From: Croceibacterium sp. TMG7-5b_MA50 | GTDB lineage: Bacteria > Pseudomonadota > Alphaproteobacteria > Sphingomonadales > Sphingomonadaceae | Reading direction: 5' to 3' | Length of the DNA: 64,000 nucleotides | NCBI RefSeq assembly: GCF_039830145.1 | Contig: NZ_CP156082.1 | Location: 1,134,001 to 1,198,000, forward strand | In this document: positions 11,641 through 21,161 of the stretch, piece by piece | Position numbering within the stretch: position 1 is the stretch's first letter | How the letters are laid out: each line of letters opens with the position of its first letter | Program-made: the position numbers and the translations under genes | Notes under the pieces: generated by a model | Told to the model about the DNA's origin: nothing | Databases searched by the model: none | What the model saw: only the letters and a program-made list of their open reading frames with translations

Positions 11641-12261
11641 TCAATATTCCACACCCTTCTGCGCGTTGAAGCCGGCATTGAACGGGTGCTTCACCTCTCC
11701 GAACTCTGTCACGAGGTCGGCCATCTCGGCCAGTTCCGCCCGCGCGCCGCGGCCGGTGATGCAGATATGCTTGGCCAAAGGCCGCTCGCGCAGGAACGCC
11801 AGCACCTCCGCCGACGGCAAAGTATCGTCGGCCAGCACGATGTTGAGTTCGTCCAGGATCACGAAGTCGATCTCCGGGTCGGCGATCAGGTCCTTCGCCC
11901 GTTCCCACCCGCGCCGGGCGGCTGCAATGTCCTTCGCCCGATCCTGCGTGTCCCAGGTGAACCCCTCCCCCATGCTCTCGAAGCTGACGAGATCAAGCGG
12001 CATCGCGGCGAAGAAATTGCGTTCCCCCGTCTCCCACGTACCTTTCACAAATTGCAGGATTGCGACGCGCATGCCCCAGCCGATTGACCGGATCGCCATG
12101 CCGAACGCAGCCGAAGACTTGCCCTTGCCGTTGCCGGTATGAACAATCAGCAGCCCGCGTTCCGCCGTGCGACGGGCCTGCAGCTTGTCACGAGCCACCT
12201 TCATCCGCTTCATGCGGGCATTGTGGCGGGAATGGTCGACGTGTTGCGAGGGATCGGACAT
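11641..12261 (-). CDS. cobO: Cob(I)yrinic acid a,c-diamide adenosyltransferase
   Basis: This 206-residue protein has a P-loop GNGKGKSSAAFG and the CobA/CobO/BtuR segments VAILQFVKGTWETGE, DFVILDELNIVL and VKHPFNAGFNAQKGVEY at the end. It transfers the adenosyl group of ATP to cob(I)alamin or its precursors in the cytoplasm, making adenosylcobalamin. Its place upstream of the riboswitch-controlled uptake genes suggests salvage of imported corrinoid, since no other cob genes are visible in the window. The ATG at 12261 gives the usual family length. Confidence 0.95.
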   Translation of the reverse strand: MSDPSQHVDHSRHNARMKRMKVARDKLQARRTAERGLLIVHTGNGKGKSSAAFGMAIRSIGWGMRVAILQFVKGTWETGERNFFAAMPLDLVSFESMGEGFTWDTQDRAKDIAAARRGWERAKDLIADPEIDFVILDELNIVLADDTLPSAEVLAFLRERPLAKHICITGRGARAELAEMADLVTEFGEVKHPFNAGFNAQKGVEY

Positions 12262-12387
12262 GCAGCGCTTCTGGTCCGGCCATCGACACACGACAAGGCG
12301 GAACTGACGCCGAACCTCGCCCTGCGTCCGACCATGGGTTACAGGAGACCGACCGCATCGGTTTGACAAACGAAAGGTAGAAGCTGG

Positions 12388-13344
12388 ATGGCCACGGCTG
12401 CATCCGCGCGCGGATCAGACATGATCCATATCGAAGGCGGCCGGTTCCAGATGGGTTCGGACCGCTTCTATCCGGAAGAGGCGCCGGTTCGCCCAGTGCG
12501 GGTGGACAGCTTCCTGATCGACGCGGTGCCGGTCACGAACGCCGCCTTCACCGCGTTTGTCGCCGCCACCGGCTATGTCACGGAGGTTGAGCGCATCCCC
12601 GATCCGGCCGACTATCCAGGTTTGGACCCCGCGCTGGCGATCGCAGGATCGCTGGTATTCGAGAAGACCCGCTCCCCTGTTGACCTCGCTGATTTCAACC
12701 AATGGTGGCATTTCCGCGCCGGTGCCGACTGGCGCCATCCGCTGGGCCCCGACAGCACAATCGACGGGCTGGGTGATCACCCGGTTGTTCACGTTTCCTA
12801 TGAAGATGCGGTGGCTTTCGCGACCTGGGCAGGCAAGCGCCTGCCGACGGAGGCCGAATGGGAGTTCGCGGCGCGTGGCGGCGCGGATACCGATTACGCC
12901 TGGGGAGATGAGCTTGCGCCCGGCGGCGCGATGCTGGCGAATTACTGGCAGGGCCTGTTTCCCTTCTCCAACCAGCAGCTCGACGGTTATGAGCGGACCT
13001 CTCCCGTCGGGACCTATCCGGCGAATGGCTATGGCCTGTTCGACATGATCGGAAATGTCTGGGAATGGACCAGCGACTGGTACGCCCTGCCGAGCGGTAC
13101 AGCTCCGGCGAGGGCCGGCAAGGCGGCATCCTGTTGCGCGATCCCGAACCCGCGCGGTGGGCGCAAGCGCGACAGCTACGACCCTGCGATGCCGGCAATG
13201 AAGATCGGGCGCAAGGTGCTGAAGGGCGGATCGCACCTTTGCGCCCCCAATTACTGCCAACGTTACCGGCCAGCGGCGCGACACCCCCAAACGGTCGACA
13301 GCGCCACCACCCATATTGGATTTCGCTGCGCCATAACGGTCTGA
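12388..13344 (+). CDS. Formylglycine-generating enzyme (SUMF1/EgtB/PvdO fold)
   Basis: A 318-residue FGE-sulfatase domain protein with the typical GGRFQMGS opening, [19 protein letters not shown], and a C-terminal GGSHLC....[10 protein letters not shown] segment ending GFRCA. The two cysteines in CAPNYC correspond to the copper-binding catalytic pair of human FGE (Cys336/Cys341). It is therefore likely to be a true oxygen-dependent sulfatase-activating enzyme and not just a structural relative. It would convert a sulfatase active-site Cys to formylglycine. No sulfatase gene is in the window. No signal peptide is evident. It is divergent from cobO. Confidence 0.88.
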   Translation: MATAASARGSDMIHIEGGRFQMGSDRFYPEEAPVRPVRVDSFLIDAVPVTNAAFTAFVAATGYVTEVERIPDPADYPGLDPALAIAGSLVFEKTRSPVDLADFNQWWHFRAGADWRHPLGPDSTIDGLGDHPVVHVSYEDAVAFATWAGKRLPTEAEWEFAARGGADTDYAWGDELAPGGAMLANYWQGLFPFSNQQLDGYERTSPVGTYPANGYGLFDMIGNVWEWTSDWYALPSGTAPARAGKAASCCAIPNPRGGRKRDSYDPAMPAMKIGRKVLKGGSHLCAPNYCQRYRPAARHPQTVDSATTHIGFRCAITV

Positions 13345-13456
13345 CCGTTACCATGGCTTTTCCAGTCTCTCGAACGGATCAGGCAGGTTTATCCGCCTTT
13401 CCTGCACGACCGTGCTGCGCCAACATCCCGCCAGTATCCTTGCGTTGGAGAAAGAC

Positions 13457-14377
13457 ATGACGCTCCGCACCAGTACCGTCGACGGGGTCGACGCGGTCAT
13501 ACTGCCCCCGCTACGTGATCTGGGAGATGGGTTCACCGTGCGCCGCGCGCTGCCCAGTGCACATCGCCGCATGGTCGGCCCCTTCATCTTCTATGACCAG
13601 ATGGGCCCGGCCGCGTTCCGTTCGGGCGAAGGGCTGGACGTGCGCCCGCACCCACATATCGGCCTCGCGACGGTCACCTATCTGCTGGATGGCGAGATCC
13701 TGCACCGCGACAGCGTCGGTTCGGTCCAGTCGATCCGCCCGGGCGAAGTCAACTGGATGACCGCCGGCCGCGGCATCGTTCATTCCGAACGCACCGGGTC
13801 GGAGGTGCGCGCGGCCGGTGGCGGATTGTTCGGGCTGCAGGCCTGGGTCGCCCTGCCCGCCGCGCTGGAGGAGACCGCGCCCGCCTTCGACCACTACGCC
13901 GCCGACGCGATCCCTGTGGTGGAGGATGCCGGCATGCGCCTGACGCTAATCGCCGGCAGCCATGACGGGCTCGTGTCCCCGGTCGGTACCCTGTCCGACA
14001 TGGTCTATGCCGACATAGTGCTTGCCCCTGGCGCCCGCTATCGACTTACGGCGGAGCATGTGGAACGCGCGGTCTACCTGGTGGAAGGCGAGGTCACGGC
14101 CGAGGGGCAGGATGGCGGCTTCGCCGCCGGGGAGCTGATCGTGTTCAAGCCCGGCGCAGAGATCGTCCTGGCCAGCGCGCGCGGTGCGCGGCTGATGCTG
14201 ATCGGCGGGGAACCCTTCCCCGAGAAGCGCCACATTTACTGGAACTTCGTCTCAAGCCGGGCCGACCGTATTGAGCAGGCGAAGGAGGATTGGCGCGCGC
14301 GCCGGTTCGCCGACGTGCCGCAGGAACACGAATTCATTCCCCTGCCCGACGAACCGAAGCCCGTCCGCTATCCCTGA
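13457..14377 (+). CDS. Pirin family protein (first of two)
   Basis: A 306-residue bicupin. The N-terminal cupin has the metal ligands in RPHPHIG and IVHSE. The C-terminal pirin domain includes LIGGEPF and ends with a conserved [15 protein letters not shown]. Bacterial pirins bind iron; some have quercetin dioxygenase activity or act as redox sensors, and the role of this one is unknown. The ATG at 13457 was chosen for its GGAGAAAG ribosome-binding site. The gene is convergent with a LysR gene nine bases away, and a second pirin lies on that gene's other side. Confidence 0.9.
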   Translation: MTLRTSTVDGVDAVILPPLRDLGDGFTVRRALPSAHRRMVGPFIFYDQMGPAAFRSGEGLDVRPHPHIGLATVTYLLDGEILHRDSVGSVQSIRPGEVNWMTAGRGIVHSERTGSEVRAAGGGLFGLQAWVALPAALEETAPAFDHYAADAIPVVEDAGMRLTLIAGSHDGLVSPVGTLSDMVYADIVLAPGARYRLTAEHVERAVYLVEGEVTAEGQDGGFAAGELIVFKPGAEIVLASARGARLMLIGGEPFPEKRHIYWNFVSSRADRIEQAKEDWRARRFADVPQEHEFIPLPDEPKPVRYP

Positions 14378-14386
14378 CGGACTTGA

Positions 14387-15316
14387 CTAGAGATCGGCCG
14401 CGCCCGGCAACGGCCGATCCTCCAGTCCCAGGGCCACCATCTGCTCCACCAACCAGGTGCCTCCCGGGCCAGGCGGGCGGTCACGGCGGCTGATCGCATG
14501 AAAGCGGTAGGTGCCGCCCGGATCGTCCGGCATGGCCAGCCGGACCAGCGTGCCTGCCACCAGATCGGGTTCGATCAGGGGCAGCGGCATGTTGCCCCAG
14601 CCGATCCCCTCCCGCAGCAACTGATGCTTGGCGCCAAGATCAGCCAGCCGCCAGGTCCGCGGCGACAGGACCGCGAAGTCCCGCCCGTCGGTCAGCGGAG
14701 ATCGATCGGTCAGCACCAGCTGCACATGGTCGCGCCCCGCGCCCGGCGTGATCCGTTCCATCCGTGCCAGCGGGTGATCGGGCGCCGAGACTGGCACCAG
14801 CGGCACACTGCCGGCAGCGCGCGTCTCCAGCCCGTCCGTGCCGCCGGGCAGCGGGCCCGACAGGCCGATTGCCGCGCGCCTATCCAGCACCAGCGCTGCC
14901 ACCGCCCCCAGTGCCTCGACGTGCAGGCGCAGGGTGACGGTCGGACAATGCACGGCAAAAGCGCGCAGCAATGCTCCCAGTCGCGCGGCAGGAAGCATCA
15001 CGTCCACCGCCAGCGTGACCTCCGCCTCCCATCCTTCAAGCAGGCCTTGTACCTTGGCCTTCAACCCATCCATGCCGCTGGCTACGGTTCGCGCCTCCGC
15101 CAGTACGGCGCGGCCCGCCTCTGTCAGTTGCGGCCGACGGGTGCCCGCGCGGTCGAACAGCAATACGCCAAGCTGCGCCTCCAGATTGGCGACGCCATAG
15201 CTGACGACGCTGACCGCCCGGTTCAGCCGACGGCCGGCCGCGGCGAAGCTGCCCGTTTCGACCACCGCCAGGAAGATGCGCAACTGGTCGAACGTGGGCG
15301 TACCTACGGCACTCAT
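14387..15316 (-). CDS. LysR-family transcriptional regulator
   Basis: A 309-residue regulator. The N-terminal winged helix-turn-helix reads FDQLRIFLAVVETGSFAAAG and continues through the LysR signature. A substrate-binding effector domain follows, with FAVHCPTVTLRLHVE and a later LIEPDLVAGTLVRL. It is divergent from the pirin gene at 15429, with 112 bases between the starts, the classic arrangement for a LysR protein controlling its neighbour. The ATG at 15316 has GAGAG seven bases upstream; in-frame ATGs at 15322 and 15334 are alternatives. Confidence 0.93.
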   Translation of the reverse strand: MSAVGTPTFDQLRIFLAVVETGSFAAAGRRLNRAVSVVSYGVANLEAQLGVLLFDRAGTRRPQLTEAGRAVLAEARTVASGMDGLKAKVQGLLEGWEAEVTLAVDVMLPAARLGALLRAFAVHCPTVTLRLHVEALGAVAALVLDRRAAIGLSGPLPGGTDGLETRAAGSVPLVPVSAPDHPLARMERITPGAGRDHVQLVLTDRSPLTDGRDFAVLSPRTWRLADLGAKHQLLREGIGWGNMPLPLIEPDLVAGTLVRLAMPDDPGGTYRFHAISRRDRPPGPGGTWLVEQMVALGLEDRPLPGAADL

Positions 15317-15428
15317 TTCCATTCTCTCGAACATTTGGCACAGCTTTATACAGGTTTTCCGGCGACACACAGCCGTCTATTTGGTGCCCAACAGCCGGCT
15401 CGACCGGCTTGCACAGGAGGACACCGAC

Positions 15429-16127
15429 ATGATCGAACTGCGACCTTTCGACAGCCTGGGTGGCGCCAATCACGGCTGGCTGGATGCGAAGCACCACTTC
15501 TCCTTCGCCAACTACTACGATCCGGCGCGCACCAGTTGGGGCAATCTACGGGTGTGGAACGACGACACGATCGCTCCCAACAGCGGCTTTCCCCCGCATC
15601 CCCACCGTGACATGGAGATCATCACCTATGTTCGCGAAGGGGCGATCACCCACCAGGACAATCTCGGCAATCACGGGCGGACCGAAGCGGGTGACGTGCA
15701 AGTGATGAGCGCGGGCACCGGCATCGCCCATGCCGAGTACAACCGGGAGGATGTGACCACCCGCATCTTCCAGATATGGATTCAGCCGACCCGCACGGGC
15801 GAGCAGCCAAGCTGGGGCGCGCGTCCTTTCCCCAAGGGGGAACGTGCAGGTCAGTTCGTGACGCTTGCTTCCGGCTTCGACGAAGATGGCGACGCGCTGC
15901 CGATCCGTACCGATGCGCGGGTCGTGGGCGCTACGCTGAAGGCGGGCGAGACGGCGGATTACCCCCTCGGTCGCAACCGGCGGGCTTACCTGGTGCCGGC
16001 GACCGGCGCGGTGGAGATCGGCGGGCAGCGGGTGAATGCCCGCGACGGTGCCGCCATCCGGGACGAGGATGTGCTGCGGATCACCGCGCTGGAAGACAGC
16101 GAGGTCGTGCTGGTCGACGCCGCCTAA
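15429..16127 (+). CDS. Pirin family protein, YhhW-like (second of two)
   Basis: A 232-residue YhhW-type pirin with the cupin metal ligands in FPPHPHRDMEI and in GIAHAEYN (His, His, His, Glu). YhhW has quercetin 2,3-dioxygenase activity in vitro; the natural role is unclear. An AGGAGG site lies eight bases before the ATG, which suggests strong translation. It is divergent from the LysR gene, the likely regulator, by inference from position. Confidence 0.92.
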   Translation: MIELRPFDSLGGANHGWLDAKHHFSFANYYDPARTSWGNLRVWNDDTIAPNSGFPPHPHRDMEIITYVREGAITHQDNLGNHGRTEAGDVQVMSAGTGIAHAEYNREDVTTRIFQIWIQPTRTGEQPSWGARPFPKGERAGQFVTLASGFDEDGDALPIRTDARVVGATLKAGETADYPLGRNRRAYLVPATGAVEIGGQRVNARDGAAIRDEDVLRITALEDSEVVLVDAA

Positions 16128-16146
16128 AGGCATCGGCGAACATGGG

Positions 16147-16175
16147 GGAAGGACGGGCCGGCGGTCCGTCCTTCC
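16147..16175. terminator. Hairpin between convergent genes
   Basis: GGAAGGACGG pairs perfectly with CCGTCCTTCC across a nine-base loop. It sits between the end of the second pirin and the end of the convergent small gene at 16193. There is no strong T run, so it may act as a bidirectional terminator or as a 3' stabiliser. Confidence 0.55.
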
Positions 16176-16192
16176 TCGTATCGGCGATCTGG

Positions 16193-16513
16193 CTAGTGGG
16201 CCCCCTCCTTGCCCCGCCAGCGCAGCGATCGCGCATTGGCAGCGGGCAGGTCAAACCCGCCCGCCTCCGCCGCCAGCCCCAACGCGACCGCCTCCCCCAG
16301 CTGCGCATCGCTCGCTTGGCGATAGGCAGGTCGCCCACTGATGAAATCGTACCAGCACCCACCCACCGCATTGTCGAGCAGCACGCGGGCGAAGCAATGA
16401 TCCAGGCGGATCGGCCAGTCGCGTTCGTCCGCCAGAGCGGGCAGGCGGCGGCGTACCAGGTCCAGCCATTCAGCTTCCAGGGCTGTGCGTCCAAGCTGGC
16501 GGGATTCGTTCAT
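16193..16513 (-). CDS. Conserved hypothetical protein (about 100 residues)
   Basis: The 106-residue protein has the landmarks WPIRLDHCFARVLLDNAVGG, CWYDFISGRPAY and a C-terminal SLRWRGK. Proteins of this shape occur in sphingomonads and rhizobia and are sometimes labelled GCN5-related acetyltransferase. I see no acetyl-CoA motif, so I leave the function open. It lies convergent to the pirin gene and starts at an ATG at 16513. Confidence 0.75.
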   Translation of the reverse strand: MNESRQLGRTALEAEWLDLVRRRLPALADERDWPIRLDHCFARVLLDNAVGGCWYDFISGRPAYRQASDAQLGEAVALGLAAEAGGFDLPAANARSLRWRGKEGAH

Positions 16514-16843
16514 TACAGTGATGTGTGACGTTGCACGCATCTCGGCAAGCAGCCGGACGCGCCGCCCTACGTTCGTAACCGCACACTGTTCCCGGCAAAG
16601 TGTTGTATCCATGCCGCACTGCGGCAGAGAAGTTGCCGGCGAAACGGCCTCGATCTCCCGTCTTCGCGCTTGTGTCGCGCAAAAACAGTCACTTACGCGG
16701 ACATGCCGCCTTTGCGGCAAGCGCGAAAGATGTCGCATCACTGTAACAATATTTGTATCTAGCCGCTCGCAAGGACGGCGGGCCCGGTGCGGTGCGACGC
16801 GTCCAGCTACAGCTCACCCCATCGCAGGCAGGAAATCCTCGCA
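16514..16843. other. 330-base intergenic region upstream of a TonB receptor
   Basis: No gene is visible. Two similar palindromes occur: TGCCGC-ACT-GCGGCA at 16612-16626 and TGCCGC-CTTT-GCGGCA at 16704-16719, both preceded by CA. An AT-rich stretch (16743-16760) just downstream may hold the -10 region of the receptor promoter. These could be operators for the receptor gene, but this is an inference. Confidence 0.4.
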
Positions 16844-19405
16844 ATGAAGAACATCCTTTTTGGCGGCTGCTCGATCCTCGCGCTCGCCATCCCCGGCACG
16901 GCGCTGGCGCAGTCCGCCGCTTCCACCGAAGTTGAAGGCGAAGCCATCGTCGTCAGCGGCTCCGTCACGCGCGACGTTGAGGGCATTCTGATGCCGCAGA
17001 CCCCGCGTGCAAAGCAGGTCCTGACGCAGGAGCAGCTGGAGCGGAACGGGCCGGGTCAGACGGTGCTTGATTCAATCAACATCATTCCCGGCGTCACCTT
17101 CACCAACAACGACGCCTACGGTTCCGGCGGTGGTCAGCTGTCGATCCGCGGCTTTTCCGCCGACCGCATCAGCCTGACCTTTGACGGTCTGCCGCTGAAC
17201 GACACCGGCAACTACGCCATCTATTCGAACCAGCAGCTCGATCCCGAGATCATCGACAACGTCAATGTGAACCTGGGTTCGACCGACATCGACAGCCCGA
17301 CAGCCGCGGCCTCCGGCTCGACCGTAAACTATCAGAGCCGCACGCCGAGCGAGGACATGGGCGCGCTGTTCTCCGTTTCGGCCGGTGACTTCGACATGTT
17401 CCGCATCTTCGGCATGTTCGATACCGGTGCGCTGACCAGCAGCGGGTTGCGTGCGTTCATCTCGGCCAGCAAGCAGGACTACAAGAATCCGATCAACAAC
17501 TACGGCAAGGTCGACAAGACCCAGTTCAACGCGAAGATTTACCAGCCGCTGGCCGGCGACGACTACGTCTGGATTGCCGCGCACTACAACGAGAACCGCA
17601 ACAACTTCTTCGGCTCGGTGCCGCTGCGCACCGACACCACTGGCGGCCGCGTCGTCGGTCCGGGCTCGGCCAATCGCTTCCCGCTTAACCGGGGCGAGGC
17701 GGAGTACGACATCAACTATCCTTGCGCGGTCAACCTGGAAGCCCGCCCGGGCGTGGCTGATATTGCGAACACCTGCGGTACCGAATTCGACCGCCGCTAC
17801 AACCCGTCCAAGACCGGCAACATCCGCGGCGTCGGGCGCTTCACGCTGACCGACCAGCTGGTGCTGACGGTCGAGCCGAGCTTCCAGTGGACCCGCGCGA
17901 ACGGCGGCGGCACCATCGCTGCGTTCGAAAGCCTGACCCCGACCAGCCTGTCCGGTGGCATCCCGAGCGGTCTCACCGGCAATGTCGGCGGCCAGTTCTA
18001 CTTCGGTCGCGACCTCAATGGCGATGGCGACATCCTCGATCGCGTCACGGTCGTGCAGCCCAGCCAGACGCGCACCAACCGCTATGGCGTGATCTCCAAC
18101 CTGATCTACGACATCACGCCCGATCACACCGTGCGCCTCGCCTACACGCTGGACTATGGCGATCACCGCCAGACCGGCGAAGCAGGCTTCGTCTACGGCA
18201 ATGGCGAGCCGATCAGCACCATGCCGGCTTACGATAACCCGATCACCGATCGGGACGGCAACGTGCTGCAGAAGCGCGACCGCGAAAGCAAGGCGATCCT
18301 GCACCAGGTGTCGGGCGAGTATCGCGGCGCCTTCATTAACGGCCGCCTCAACGTGGTTGCCGGCCTGCGTGCGCCGTTCTTCACGCGTGACCTGCAGAAC
18401 AACTGCTTCACCACCAGCGACAGCGGCTTCGTGGATTGCTTCGCCACGGATGCGGCCAACGCGGCCTATGCCGCGGCCCGCCCGACCATCCAGGGTCCGC
18501 AGCAGCGTGAGCTGGACTACAACAAGGTCCTGCCGAGCGCCGGCTTCACCTTCGACCTGACCGATCCGCTGCAGCTGTTCTTCAACTACTCGAAGGGGCT
18601 GCAGGTCCCCGGCACGGACGCGCTGTACAACTCGTTCTTCTTCGCACCCGACGCCGGCCCGGCCAACCCCGATCCGGAAACGACCGACAACTTCGATCTG
18701 GGTCTTCGCTATACCAACTCGATCGTGCAGGCGCAGGCGGTCGGCTGGTACACCAAGTATGCCAACCGTCTCGCATCGGCCTACGATCCGGAAACCGATC
18801 GCAACGTCTACCGCAACCTGGGTGACGTGGAGAAGTACGGTATCGACGGCAGCATCAACGTGACTCCGATCCCGGAAGTCTTCGTGGGCGTGTTCGGCTC
18901 CTACCTCCACTCGGAGATCAAGGAAGACGTGCAGAGCGGCGTGCGCAATGGCGTGCCGATCTTCGTCGCCACCGCGGGCAATCGTGAAAGCGGTGCGCCG
19001 GAATACAGCTACGGTGCGCAGGCCCGCGTGATGCTCGGCCCCGTGGACCTGGGCGCCACCGCCAAGCGGACCGGCGGTCGGTTCATCTACGACACCAACC
19101 TGCCGGTCTATGCCGGTACGGCAACCGCCCCGGTTGAGGTCTTTGGCGCCCAAACCCCGGCCTACTGGCTGGTGAACCTGGATGCCCGCGTGAACATGGA
19201 ATGGGCCGGCCTGAACGACCGCACCTTCGTGCAGGTGAACGTCTATAACCTGTTCGACGACCTGTATGCCGGCACCTACACTGCCGGCCTGAACCAGGGC
19301 AACGTGCTGGGCAATGGCGTGTTCACGGGCACGCCGGGCAGCGTTCCCAACGTCCAGATCGGTGCGCCGCGGACCTTCTCGGTGTCCTTCACCGCAGGGT
19401 TCTGA
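16844..19405 (+). CDS. TonB-dependent receptor
   Basis: An 853-residue outer-membrane receptor with a signal peptide ending ALAQS. A plug domain follows with TVLDSINIIPGVTFTN, LSIRGFSADRISLTFDGLPLND and the GSTVNY segment. A large barrel ends in FSVSFTAGF with a terminal Phe. It is of the OMP-receptor type common in sphingomonads, where ligands include sugars, iron complexes and aromatic compounds; the ligand here cannot be read. A 5'-nucleotidase lipoprotein gene follows after a strong terminator, so the two may be regulated separately. Confidence 0.92.
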   Translation: MKNILFGGCSILALAIPGTALAQSAASTEVEGEAIVVSGSVTRDVEGILMPQTPRAKQVLTQEQLERNGPGQTVLDSINIIPGVTFTNNDAYGSGGGQLSIRGFSADRISLTFDGLPLNDTGNYAIYSNQQLDPEIIDNVNVNLGSTDIDSPTAAASGSTVNYQSRTPSEDMGALFSVSAGDFDMFRIFGMFDTGALTSSGLRAFISASKQDYKNPINNYGKVDKTQFNAKIYQPLAGDDYVWIAAHYNENRNNFFGSVPLRTDTTGGRVVGPGSANRFPLNRGEAEYDINYPCAVNLEARPGVADIANTCGTEFDRRYNPSKTGNIRGVGRFTLTDQLVLTVEPSFQWTRANGGGTIAAFESLTPTSLSGGIPSGLTGNVGGQFYFGRDLNGDGDILDRVTVVQPSQTRTNRYGVISNLIYDITPDHTVRLAYTLDYGDHRQTGEAGFVYGNGEPISTMPAYDNPITDRDGNVLQKRDRESKAILHQVSGEYRGAFINGRLNVVAGLRAPFFTRDLQNNCFTTSDSGFVDCFATDAANAAYAAARPTIQGPQQRELDYNKVLPSAGFTFDLTDPLQLFFNYSKGLQVPGTDALYNSFFFAPDAGPANPDPETTDNFDLGLRYTNSIVQAQAVGWYTKYANRLASAYDPETDRNVYRNLGDVEKYGIDGSINVTPIPEVFVGVFGSYLHSEIKEDVQSGVRNGVPIFVATAGNRESGAPEYSYGAQARVMLGPVDLGATAKRTGGRFIYDTNLPVYAGTATAPVEVFGAQTPAYWLVNLDARVNMEWAGLNDRTFVQVNVYNLFDDLYAGTYTAGLNQGNVLGNGVFTGTPGSVPNVQIGAPRTFSVSFTAGF

Positions 19406-19438
19406 TCGATCGCGCCTATGTGGCGATGACGATAATTG

Positions 19439-19471
19439 CGGGGAGGCGTCTTGCGGCGTCTCCCCGTTTTT
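19439..19471 (+). terminator. Rho-independent terminator after the TonB receptor gene
   Basis: A 12-bp stem (CGGGGAGGCGTC with GGCGTCTCCCCG, two G-T pairs) with a TTGC loop is followed directly by TTTTT. It lies 34 bases after the receptor stop. Confidence 0.9.
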
Positions 19472-19505
19472 GTTTGGGAACATGATCGTTCCAGGAGTTT
19501 GCCCG

Positions 19506-21161
19506 ATGATCCGCCGCCTAGCCCCTCTGTCGCTGCTGGCGCTGAGTGCCTGCGCTACCCTGCCGACCACATCATCGGGCGAGTTGCAGATCCTGGCTAT
19601 CAACGACTTCCACGGCAATCTGGAGGTGCCAGCGCAACCGACCACCTGGTACGGCACGCCCGCCAACGTGCCCAGCGGACAGCAGAGCGCGATCCTTGGC
19701 GGCGCGGCGCGGCTGGGGGCGCAACTCGCCAGCATGCGCGAAGGCCATGCGAGCAGCATCACCGTGGCGGCGGGCGACCTCATCAGCGCCAGCCCGCTGA
19801 TTTCCTCCTATTACCTCGACGAACCGAGCATCGCGGCGCTGAGCCAGATGGGGCTGGACCTCGCCGCTGTCGGCAACCACGAATTCGATCGCGGCACGGC
19901 GGAACTGACCCGCCTGCAACAGGGCGGCTGTGGGCAGAACACGCCCAAGCAGCCCTGCGCGCTGGAGCCGTTCAGCGGGGCCAGTTTCCAGTACCTCGCC
20001 GCCAATGTGCTGGATGAAGCAGGCAACACGCTGTTCCCCGGTACTGCCGTCAAGCAGTTCGGCGATGTCACCGTCGGCTTCATCGGCATGACGCTGAAGG
20101 AGACGGCGCAGGTGTCCAGCCCCGCTGGCACCGCGGGCTGGCGCTTTGCGGAGGAGGCGGAAACGGCCAACCGGCTGGCGGGCGAGCTGCAGGCAGAGGG
20201 CGCGGACCTGATCGTGCTGCTGCTGCATCAGGGCGGCGCGGTAGATGGCATGTTTCGCGCGGACGACTGCCCGGGACTGGACGGCGCGGTGGTGCCGATC
20301 ATGGAGCGGCTTAGCCCGGCGATCCCGCTGGTCGTCTCCGGCCATACACACAATGCCTATGTCTGCCGAGTGCCGCAGGCCGGCGGGGGCGAGCGGCTGC
20401 TGACCAGCGCCGGCCGCTACGGCAATTTCGTGACCGACATCCGCGCCGCCCGCGATGACAATGGCCGCTGGACCTTCAACGCGCTGAACGTGCCGGTCAC
20501 CGGTGCCGCGGGGGAGCAGCAGGGCATCGCCGCACTGGTCAGCCGCTATGCCGCTGCGACCAGCGGCGTGAGCAACCGCGTGGTCGGGCAGATCGCCGGA
20601 TCGCTGGAGCGCGGGACCCAGATCGACGGTCCGTTAGGCCGGCTGGTGGCCGATGCGCAACTCGCCGCCACACGCGCGCAAGGGGCGCGGATTGCCTTCA
20701 TCAACCAGGGCGGCGTTCGCACGACGTTCACGCCGGCAGCTGATGGGTCGGTGACGTTCGGACAGCTTTACGCCCTGCAACCCTTCGGCAACACACTGGA
20801 AGTGGTCGAATTGAGCGGGGCCGACCTGCTGCGCCTGCTGGAGGAGCAGTTCCAAGTAGGCCAGGACGGCGGCACCATGCTGTTCCCGTCGCGCGGCTTC
20901 GCCTTCGCCTTCGATCCCTCGCGGCCGGTCGGCAGCCGGATTACCAGCGCGACGCTGGATGGACAGCCCTTGGCACCCGGCGGCACCTACCGCGTGACGG
21001 TGAACAACTTCTTGGCGAGCGGCGGCGACGGCTTCACCGTGTTGAAGGGCGGCACCAACGTGGGCCATGGCGGCGTGGACCTGGATGCGCTGGTCGCGTT
21101 CATCACGGGCGGCGTATCAGTTGATCCCGCCGCGCGGATCACGCGGGTGGGCGCACTCTGA
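19506..21161 (+). CDS. 5'-nucleotidase / 2',3'-cyclic phosphodiesterase family lipoprotein (UshA-like)
   Basis: This 551-residue protein has a lipobox (LLALSAC), then a calcineurin-like metallophosphatase domain with INDFHGNLE, AAGDLISASPL, AVGNHEFDRG and VVSGHTHNAYVC. A C-terminal 5'-nucleotidase domain has FINQGGVRTTF and NNFLASGGDGF. It would hydrolyse nucleotides in the periplasm, attached to a membrane, to release nucleosides and phosphate. The ATG at 19506 has AGGAG eight bases upstream. A short gene begins at its stop codon. Confidence 0.92.
   Translation: MIRRLAPLSLLALSACATLPTTSSGELQILAINDFHGNLEVPAQPTTWYGTPANVPSGQQSAILGGAARLGAQLASMREGHASSITVAAGDLISASPLISSYYLDEPSIAALSQMGLDLAAVGNHEFDRGTAELTRLQQGGCGQNTPKQPCALEPFSGASFQYLAANVLDEAGNTLFPGTAVKQFGDVTVGFIGMTLKETAQVSSPAGTAGWRFAEEAETANRLAGELQAEGADLIVLLLHQGGAVDGMFRADDCPGLDGAVVPIMERLSPAIPLVVSGHTHNAYVCRVPQAGGGERLLTSAGRYGNFVTDIRAARDDNGRWTFNALNVPVTGAAGEQQGIAALVSRYAAATSGVSNRVVGQIAGSLERGTQIDGPLGRLVADAQLAATRAQGARIAFINQGGVRTTFTPAADGSVTFGQLYALQPFGNTLEVVELSGADLLRLLEEQFQVGQDGGTMLFPSRGFAFAFDPSRPVGSRITSATLDGQPLAPGGTYRVTVNNFLASGGDGFTVLKGGTNVGHGGVDLDALVAFITGGVSVDPAARITRVGAL

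Noticed and set aside
17072-19783. Long open frame of 903 codons on the minus strand, opposite the TonB receptor gene
   Set aside because: It is the mirror of a clearly coding plus-strand gene with signal peptide and barrel. Its composition is histidine-, arginine- and valine-rich without any domain. High GC produces such frames.
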